Origin: Protonemura montana
Taxonomy: Eukaryota; Arthropoda; Insecta; Plecoptera; Nemouridae
Direction: 5' to 3'
Assembly (NCBI GenBank): GCA_947568835.1
Contig: OX387610.1
Coordinates: 7,651,501-7,715,500 of the forward strand
Length of the DNA stretch: 64,000 nt
This document shows, piece after piece, positions 32,891 through 43,300 of this stretch (position 1 is the stretch's first letter; each line of letters starts with the position of its first letter). The position numbers and the translations under genes were made by a program. A model generated the notes under the pieces. That model made no database searches. It saw nothing but the letters and a program-made list of their open reading frames with translations, and was not told the origin of the DNA.

Positions 32891-34325
32891 ACTTCCGAAT
32901 TAGAAAACAATGAAATATAAGTTCACAACACCTCTAACGCTGCACGTGCTGAAAGTAGCTGAATTATCAGGCCGATCGTTCGGCGTTTTGGCGCGAGGCG
33001 CGCACAGTCGTTAATGCCGCAATGTTTGAATATGGAGGATCTAAGATAAGTAATTAAATAATTTACATTTCAGTCCTTGCACAATAAAACGAAAGAATAA
33101 TAAAAGTTAAAATGTCTTTGATTTCTTGGTTTTTTCTTGCACATTGAAACCAAAGAAATTAACCAGTGTAAAGCAATTACAAAGGTAATTACCCGATAAG
33201 TTACCATTAGTAATTACCTACGGGCAAAACTATTAACTACGACATCAACTTCTTCAAATTATGGTATCAACAACATTTGATGAAGACGCATCCTTGGGCT
33301 CAGCTGTAAAAAAATTCTGAATTAAATGCATGGCATCATCTTGAGGCCAAAGTTCTTGCTACTCATGTCTTAATTTTTTGAACAAACAGCAATATAGCAA
33401 TCTACAAAACAGCAATACGTACAAAGAGGCAAAGATTCAATAAAATATAAAATCAACTAAGTCACTTTTATTTTTTAGATTAACTATATTGCTTGCCTAT
33501 TCAAATTATTTCGGAATGAAATACAAATTTACAAGGGGCTCTGCTTCTATGTTCTCAGAGTGCATCACCTACCAAGTTTTTGGGGTAGAGAGCTTTCTTC
33601 AAAATCATATCTGCAAAACAAATTTACCAAAAGAATTATATCAGTAAAGTTTGGTTATCTGTAGTTGACAGGGTCTGAGGGTTGACAGAGTTGAACCTAA
33701 CTACCATAGTGTAACTGTAGTACCTAAAGTTTAGCTGTCTTTGCAAAAAAATCGCCACCAAAGGACTACGTCAGCGAAAAAAATGGATGATGCTTCTCGG
33801 TAGAGGCACCGCTGTATGGAATATTAAGAAAAATAATTTCGTTATTTGCTGCAGATTACTCACATTTGAGACTGGTTTAAGCTCAATTAATGCTAACGTC
33901 AAGAATTGATATTCATGTATTGATATTTTCAATCTTAACTATTTAATTGCAAAGGTTTGTTAAAAAAGCCATCAGGAGGCACCTACTGTTACTAGGTGTT
34001 GCTGCTCGTTTGCTCATCAGAAAGTTTAACATTGACGCCAGCCCTCTGACTTAACCAATAAACTCACGTGTACGTGTATGTTGTATGGACATGAGAAGAA
34101 TGATCAAAAGCGTGATATTTAGCAAACATCTTTTATTAAAGGAGGAAAATATGTATGAACAAAGGCACCAGTTCCACAAATCACAATTACGCGCGGCTAC
34201 TATTTTTATATTGAAATCAAAGATACTTAATAACACTAAAAATACTTAGGCACTTAATGACAAGTGAATTATGCACCAATATAATAACTAAATTCTACAC
34301 ATGGAATTGGTACAGTAGACATCAA
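32891..34325. other. Intergenic region between RSL1D1-like A and SRRT
   Basis: It holds the promoter of RSL1D1-like A, a repeat-family B copy (33.71–34.05 kb) and the 3' UTR of SRRT. A minus-strand AATAAA at about 34137–34132 is about 190 bp past the SRRT stop and is the likely polyadenylation signal. A GC-richer CpG-containing patch near 32960–33020 (CGATCGTTCGGCGTTTTGG) lies about 100 bp upstream of the RSL1D1-like A start codon and may be its core promoter. Confidence 0.5.
33712..34050 (+). repeat. Interspersed repeat family B, copy 1
   Basis: Begins near AGTTTAGCTGTCTTTGCAAA and ends near TTTGCTCATCAGAAAGTTTA, with AGATTACTCACATTTGAG and AGGTTTGTTAAAAAAG inside. The ends are loosely inverted (GTTTA plus CTTTGC elements), suggesting a MITE. 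Other copies are at 35.21–35.52, 35.90–36.12 and 38.57–38.90 (inverted) kb, with a fragment near 56.33 kb. Confidence 0.65.
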
Positions 34326-37300
34326 CTAGATAAATACATCATCGTCTGCGACTGGAGTATCTAGGTCGCGATAGTTTATTACTGGACGGTTGTAGAGGTC
34401 CATTGGTCCTGCTCCAGGCCCCTGATATCTAGAATAAAACATAAGAAACATTGAAAACACCTACACCAGGATCAAGTCAAGTACTTCTTAGAAAAAGACC
34501 ATTTGAGGCCGAAACGACAAAATAAGTCTAACATACATTTTACGATGCCAACTTTAAATTAATTAGGCAGTTGTGATTCTTCTTTCTTTTTTTAAAGAGG
34601 TGTTTGCTTGCCTGTAATTTGGGTAACAACCCCCGCCGCCGCGTTGCATACCAGGCATAGGATACGGTCCGAACGGCCCAAAACCGGGGCCACCCGGACG
34701 GAAGTTGCCTCGGCCATTGAACCCACGAGGAGCTGACATCGCGTTGTACCTGCAGGAACTTGTGTTGCAGCATATTGTATTGTTAAATGTTGGATTTTGC
34801 TTATTGTGGCCACTGACATTTACTTAAAATTTGTATGAGCCTTATATTTTAAGAGGTAATTCCATCTTCAAATTAAATTTGACCACTTATTTATGTATCC
34901 TCGTAATAAATGTTGAGATTACTTGAAAAATGTGAATGTTATTGGGTATCACAACCCCAAGCAAAAATGATCAAAGTTCTATAAGAATATTAAAAAGATT
35001 TTTTGATCCCTTCCTAGTTCATAGGACAGTGATTCCTGGTATGATATTTGTTGATTAGCACAACAACAAAAAAAGTATGATAATAGTGAAGTTGCGATCA
35101 GAAGCAACAGCACGTTAACCAAAGCAATGTGCTAGGTTTTGAGCGAATTCTTATGCTATTATTGCGTGGATGGAGATGCCGTGATCACCATTTGAAATCT
35201 TAATTTTTTTCCCCCCAAAAATTGCCGACTAAAAACTAAGATGCAAACAAAAATGTTGGTTGGCCAGAGATGAGTCAGCGTAATTTTAAGTTTGAAGAAT
35301 TTTGATTTCACTAACTTCCTGCAGATTACTCACATTTGAGCTAGTTTATGCTAAAATAATCTTAAAAAATGCTGAACTGAACGATTATGAAACATGTTTT
35401 GATACTTTGAGTTGTAATAATTTATTGTAGAGGTTTGTTAAAAAAGAAAACTGCAAGCTCCATCAGGTGGCTACAACCGTTACCATGAGTTGCTGGCATT
35501 ACAACATTTAAGATCAGCTCTGTGGTTCTGTGGCTATTTATATAACTCTAAAACTGTGACGATATGTACTCTGTGATTATAACTATGAACCAAAAAGTTA
35601 CACAATAAATGCTATTAATGTCCTCTGTGTGCATATTGTGACTTACAAGGGCATCGGCTCTCGACGCATCATCTTTTCCTTTGATGCGCTTGAGGGATCC
35701 CATATTTTCGGCCGTTTTGCATCGCGAAGGAAATTGTTGAAGAATTCTACCTAGAAATGCAAAAAAATGGTTTGTTACTTCAGTTATTTGTGAATTGAAA
35801 CCAAGTTTTATATCAATGTCTTTTAACTATTTAATAGTATGTGGCTCTGAAAAATAATAAAAATATGTTAGGATTGTGGGAAATACGGTTTGGTCCTATC
35901 AAACTTTAGGGCTAATTTTAAACTATCTTTGCAGAAAATCCGTGAAATCACTCCTTTACCTAAAAAAATGAATTATTTAATTATAGAAGTTTGTTAAAAA
36001 GGACAGCAGCAAGCGACATTAAGTGGCACCATCGTTACCACTAGTTGCCGGCTCGTTTGCTCAGCAGAAAGTTTAGCATTAACCCCAGCTCTCTGACTGT
36101 ACCTCATTTTAATGGCTCTACTTAATGGTTGTAGACTTTTAAAAAATAAGGCTTTGCTACCAGCCATATTGATAGATTTGCCACACATTTTTTCCCGTAT
36201 TTATCTTTGCACTTGCCGACCGCTTTGTTCTTACTACTTATAGACTTCAGAAATACACAGAGCACCAGGTTTATCAGAAAAGAGAAATGAAAATAAACAG
36301 ATACTTAATACCAGCCATTCTCAGTTTCTTGCAAAGTCAACCCAAGGACTGACCCCCAGCATTTACACTACCAATTCACATATACAATTTCAGTTAGATG
36401 ATTTTATTAGCGAGGTTTCTAAATACTTATTATAACAGTAAATGAATTTCCAGTATTGTTATAATTGCTAGAAAAATATTATAATAGCTTGAAAAAGAAA
36501 ATATCTTGGCATGACAAAAGCTTTGGAGCAAAAGGAAAATATGGACATCAGCAGAGATGATTTGTAGTTTTATTAAAAAAAACACTAATAGTAAAATATT
36601 TTACCCATTGCAAACATTTGCAATTAAAATCAGATTTCTCAAGATTTGTAGAGTATTTAAAGTGAAATTTGGCCCTCATCTCACCCCACATGACTGGTGG
36701 CGCTTCTGCCGGAAAAGGATGTTCTCTCGCTGATAAACATTATTCTGCCTTGCTAACAAAACTAAAAAGATAAAAAAATGTAGTCTTTTTATCCGGACAA
36801 CAACATCTTCTCCGAATTTGTCATTCACAAATTGTAACATTCCTCTGCTCCATAAAGTAGTATCTTTGGCCGAGATTGCTTACGTTCGTTACGACTTCTT
36901 CCAACTTCTCGATGTGCTTGATTTCAATGTGCTTACGGACAAAAAAAGCGGTCCTGAACCTCTTGCTGCAGAAAGCACATTGCAGCTTTGTCTCGGAGAG
37001 TGTTTTTGTGCTGGCTTCAACCATTTTCTCCATTTCTCTACAGGTCTCAGTCAAGGAATAAATGCTTCAACAAGTCGGTAAAAAGACAAATTTTCAGTTT
37101 CGGAAAGTTAGATTTGGCACGAAAGCAATTGTATTCAAGCTCGTTTTGAGCAAGGACTAAGGACACATTCTCCGGCTATAGTGCCTATGCCAAGCAAGTG
37201 ATTGTGTATCGATGACAGCATCGCAACACATCCTACGCCCATAGCACCTATACCAACAAGTACTTGTGTATCGATGACTTGTGACAGTGCTTGTGTATCG

Positions 37301-40300
37301 ATGAACATTCAGGTCGTAGAGAGGTCTAGGTTAGATAAATTGTTTTCAGTTCTCAGAAAAACTATTACAATAATGACCTCGTTTCCTTACCTAATAAGCT
37401 TGCGCTACACTGGCGTCTCCTCTAGCTACAGATCAGTAAATAATTTAATAATAACATAAATGTGTGTCAACCTCATGAGAACTGGTGTTTGCAAAGCGCC
37501 AAAGAGTAAAGTGGTCACCCAATCAATACCTGACCCAAGGCCGATTTCACCAACGCCATTTAAATCTTGCGTAAACGGCGTTTAAGGGAGGTTTTAGGCC
37601 AAAATTGATTTTTCTCACCTATCTGCCTTTTAAAATATTTTAAAGAGGTTGTTTAGCTTAATATGCTAAAAAGACTTAAATTTAAATTTGAAATCGGTGA
37701 CTTTCAGGACGGCCTTGTCCAGTCGTATAAAAAAAATTTATTTAGCATCCGTCACTATTTTCTCTCAGCTCTAATCGTTGTTTAATATTTAAAATTCCAC
37801 GGATGGGGGTTTAATTTTTTAACTGTCATTTGAAAATCAAAGTAAGTAGTCCCATTGATATTTTGCTTGTATTTCTAAGTCACCAAATATTATGTTTCGA
37901 AGCAAACACATTGTTAAAAACTATTTTGTTCCTGTCCTTCGTGTGTTGTTTTAGTTTCTTGGTTTGCAATTATTAAAATCACCTCTAAACGGCGTTTATG
38001 AATGTTTTAAACGACGCTGGTGAAATCGGCCCCCAGTGCAGTGTTGCTTCACTTCGGTGATCTCACGAGGACCGGTGCTTCCAACACTCCCAAACCGTGC
38101 GTTTCTCATCTTCTCCATACAAACATCTCATCTTCTCTCTACATACAAAACAAAGGATACACCTCCTTGTCCTTGGCCCCTAACTTCTGTTGTTCGGCAC
38201 TTGAAACTTCTGGCGGTGGTTCCAAAAAAACTTTAGTAATCACGTTCACAGTCTCCTTGCAGTAGTTATCGACGTCCATCGCCGATGGCGTGACAATATC
38301 TGACACGCCACGAACGTGCATGATGCCGCAGCGGTTTGGCATGTGGTGTTCGTTGACGTACTCACAACGCTGGTAGAAGTCCACCGAGTGTACGACTCGC
38401 AAATATATCAGCAGGCGGTCCATGAAACAGGTCAGCGAGTGGAGAGACGACTCGGAGATGCTGTCGCTAGGATCGCTGTCTGAGAAGAGATGGTTTCGAT
38501 TGGTTGTATTTTTAAGTTTATAGGTATAGTCTCTTTGAGTTTATAGGTATAGTCAGATGGCCAGCATAATTGTTAAACTTTCTGCTGAGCAAACAGACGG
38601 GCAAAACGTGGTAACGGTATAGACCACCCACTGGCGCTTGCAGGCATCCCTTTTTTTAAAAACCCTCTACAATTGAATAACTGCGACTTGAAATATCGAT
38701 AAATTTAAATCAATCGTGACATTAAGCATTAATAAAGATTAATTGAGTGTTCACTCATTTCAAATGCAAGTAATCTGCAAGAAATAATGAAATGAAACGA
38801 CTAAAAACTTGAAAAGAATTGGATTCCACTTAGTAGCATTCTCCATGTCTGTAGGTGGAGTAGTCATTTGGTGGCCATTTTTCGCAAAGACAGTTAAACA
38901 AATTGGCGTAATGGTAGAATGGTTGTACTGGTTGTACCTACCTCTAAGAATCTCTTTGGGTTTACGGGTTATGACCCATTAACTACAGTTGGGACATAAA
39001 TAGTAGTTGCTTCTAGGTGGAGTTGTCATCTTTCCAAGGGTTAAGAATTTGCATCATGTTATTAAAATATTGAAAAAATCTTTATGGCTGGATATTAAAG
39101 TTAATTACTTATTTCTCTCGCTGTGCGTAACCTACACTGTACATCACTGTTGTTTTTTTCTGGTCCCAAAAACAGTTTAAAACTTGCAAGAGTAGAAATT
39201 TCAATTCTAATATTCCTGTCAAAAATTATGTTATTTCTAAGTAGATGTTTGGCAAAAATGAAATATGGATGCAATATCAGTTGTCTGTGGTGCTTACTTC
39301 CAAGGAGTTCGTCCTCTTCGGCCGATGTCTCCTCTGTGAGGTAGTTCATAGCGTTGTCGAGAAGGGGATTCTTTGATGTTAAGATCCCCATCATCTGAAA
39401 AAAAGCCAGGACAGAGAGGAACATGAAATATAGCAAAGAAATACAAGAACAACACGCAGTATTTTTCTTAGGTTTCTTGATGATTTTTTTTGCTAAAAGT
39501 GAATGCTAAAAATGTGGTATAGTCCCGGTAGGATAAGAAGGTAATTTTTAGAAGCTCTGTCAGGCGATCTAAGCATCTCCATGGTTACCAAACGTTGAAT
39601 CTACCATTGAATATTATATGCTTGAAAGTTTTTTTGTTTTAAAAAATGGCAAGGAAAATTACCTTCTTAGAAAAATTGGGGTATAGTCACAAGCAGCATG
39701 GATGCATAGACATAATAGAACAGTACATAGTTGTGCCAAAATCTTATAGAGCAAGTTGCAGTGTCTAGTATCTACTTTCTGTTTGGGCGAGAGGACATAC
39801 TTTTCCGGCAGAGGCACCACTGGTAGTTTTGGGTTGATATGGTGGCCAACCGTCATTTTTAGAAACACTATTCAAACCATCTCTGCTGATGTCTGCCATT
39901 TCCTTTTGCTCTAAAGCTTTTGTCGCGCCATGACAATTTGTTTAAAAAGCAATTATAAGATTGTTTTTTTTTACCAATTTTTAGCAATCTCGGAAATAAT
40001 TTTGCTGATCTAATAAGTATTTTGAAATCTTTGTAATCAAAACTGAAATTTCATTCACGAGTTGGAAGCAATGCTGTGGGCAGCCCTTGGGCTGGTATCT
40101 GCTCTAGTGAGCTGTGGAGTACTGTTATGTTACCTTCTTTATTGATATCAAATTGTGAGAGATAATATCCTTACACATGACAAGCAAGTAATTCCATTCT
40201 GATTTCCAAATTTGAAAACCGATTCTTCATTGCTACAACAAATGTAGAGAAGCAACATATCTGGTGAAACAGCTCAACTTTGCAGCTGTAAGGGCTTTCA

Positions 40301-43300
40301 ACCACATTCAACACCAGCTTTAACACAATTACGGGTAGTTGTCCTCACCCATGACTGTTCCTCCTTCTGACCCCCATCTTCGGCGTTGTTGTCCTCCCAC
40401 AGATGATGCTTGCGGTCGAGGCAGTAGGCGAGCTGAGCGGCCAAACGTACGTCGGTGCGGATTGAACGCGGGTGCGTAGCAAGCGGCGAACCGTAGCGGA
40501 TGCGGTTTGAAAGCTTGCGATTCACCATCACGCCCAGGGAGTAGTTGCGCGGCTGTTGCATCAAAACGAGAACGATTGTTATCACTTATCATACAACAAT
40601 TGAGGAATCAAATCCATATAGCCTTGTTTTACCTCAGTTTACCATCCCACTGCAGGTTTACTTTCCCATCAAGGATCTTGTCATTTATTGAAAATAGCTA
40701 AGCTATTAAAAAAATCTGTGCATAGCATGGATGAAGAATGTAGGATCGTTTCTTTTCTGCATCTGTTGTGAAATCTTAATAAAATGGGTTTAAATGGTTT
40801 AAAGTTTAAACTATAAATAACTAAGAGCAACACCCCCGAGAGGTGGACATCAAAGTTTGAGTCCCCGGTTAGGCACCAATTTGTGAAAGATTATTAGAGT
40901 TCCTATCTCAGAAAAGAATAGTCGGCATTACCTGCCCAGCGTTATTCGACCGGGGCTCCACCTTGTGAGTGTTCATGCGGTAGACAATGGAAGAGAGATT
41001 GACGGTGGAGTCGTAAGTGGCCCAGGCCCGACGAAGCCAGTTACGTTCAGCGGTCGGGTCAGCCAGAGCAAGACGGATGAAACCATCGTGTTGAGAGCAA
41101 ATCTGCAGGCATTGAGAAGAAGTGCTGTAGCAACCCGGAGCCGATTTAGCTCACATTGTGCTTAAGTTGATGGAACAGAGAAGATGGTCTGTGATGGTTC
41201 TTTTCGTTGCCAATCAACTTTGTTCCATCATTGGGGTTTAGTATGTAGTTAGAGTCACAGCATAGAGTCATAGAGTCACAATGGTTCTATGCTACTTGAA
41301 ACTACTGTGTACATTTTCATTAATAAATTTTCAAATCAGAAGTACGATTTTCCTGCTCAATTTACTGGTTGTCATTTTGTGTTGCAGGAGTGGAATATTT
41401 TATATTACGCTAAAAAAAAAAGTATGTACCATCTGTTCAACACATAATATTTGCTTGATATCTACCAATGGGGCAATTTGCGCATTTTTTACTTACAAAA
41501 TATCTCAACATTGGTCAAGTTGCTCAAAACCACCTCTTCCCTCAGAATTCTATACAAAAACTAAAGCCATTTGGCTTGTAAGTGAAGATGATTAAACTGA
41601 AATAACTTGTGAATTAAAAAGAGTGAAATTGTAAATGAGTTGCAGAGGGATTCGGTTGGGCATGATTCACGAGGGCCCACTCACAACTTCCACTTCTTGC
41701 TTGGTGAAAGTTGGCGGAAGAGACCGGATGAAGATCGAGTTAAGATTGAGCAGGTTGCTTCTTGGTTTCGCTACAGGAATAGCCGGTGGTTTACATTCAG
41801 GAACCGACACTAATTCAATTGGTGTAGGCTTCTTTGGCTCCTCCACCACAGTTTCATTAATTTTCTCAGAATCTTCAAGAATCTTTAAAGAAATATAGTA
41901 CCTAACATTAGCAGTTAAACATAATATATTCAAATTTTTAATAATACCTATCCTATAGGATTATGTAACTCTGATTTTGCCAATCTCAAATACAATGGTA
42001 CATCAATAATTATTTGATTAATTAAAACAAATACTTTATATACATCAACATATGAGAAAAAAATTACCCAATAAAAGGTTGAAAAATTAATCAAGAATAC
42101 AACAGGACTCGGTCATAAGAAATGTCTTCTTTTCACATTTAAATTCGACACACAGCCTGTTTTCCAACTATTCAGCTTAAGAAAGATAGATTTGGTTTAG
42201 AAACAATCATATACATATTCATTTCAAGCGCCCTGCACCTTGACGACATTGCTAGTGCCAAGCTAGTGCATGTGTCGCGATGTCATCATCAATAAACATT
42301 CAGCGTGCAGTGGGGCAGAGAGCGCAGTCAGCACGAAACGACCATACATATGATTGACTCTGGCTCGAATCTATCTCAACCAATCTGCATAATCGAGAAA
42401 CATGTAGTGTGCCCCTTTGTAGAAGTACTATTAAAAGGCTGCCAGACATATTTTTAGATAGATATTAAAATTGTTGTAAAATCACTTACAAACTTGTCCA
42501 GCCTTCCTTCATCTTCACTACTACCAGAATTGCCAGTGATTTCACCCGAACTTTTGTGCATCTCTGCCATGAAACTGATGTCATCCTCGTCATTGGTCCG
42601 TGGCAATTCCACACTGACTTCAGTGCAATGGTCTCCGGCAGTCTTGCCGTTAACGGGAATCGCTTTATTTACCAATTCCATTATACCATCCTTGTTTCCA
42701 TATAGTTTGGTAATTTCTCCAGACTTGAAAATCTTAAAGACTTCCTCATCGAAATTGTTTATCTCGGTTGTATTGGATTTTTCCAGGATAATAGATTTTT
42801 TCTTATCCTCTTTAGAGATGTCACTAGCACCTGGCTTGGTATCGCTTTTAAGCTCAGGAGTCTCTAGGATCTCTTCCACGTTACCTCCCTCCAGTAAAAC
42901 CACAATATCGTTAAGAAACTTGGTTAGTTTCACAGTCTCGGAGGAATCCAACACCAGCTGAAATTATTCAAAGAACGTGTTTACACCGTGAAATTCAATT
43001 TATATTGCAAATGCTTGCAAGTGGAGAGTATTTTACTAATATTTAATAGGAACAGTTCTCCTCCTATCGAGTGTGTCGCTCTACCTAATTGAGCTAACTG
43101 GAAATGGTATTTTTGACAGGATTTTAGTGCATTTGATGAGAATGACAGACCTCCAAGGAGTAGAACCATGAGGCTGTGAATACTCACAGTCACTCTGATT
43201 CCGGTGACGCCAGTCCTTGATTGGTCACAATTTTTTGAAAGGTTATCAGTGTTAAAATAATTAAAAATAAAACATGTGAAAAAAAATCATACCCCGTCAA

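Noticed and set aside
42494-42961. 155-codon plus-strand frame
   Set aside because: It is the antisense shadow of the large acidic SRRT exon (42957–42490), whose frame continues across splice sites.
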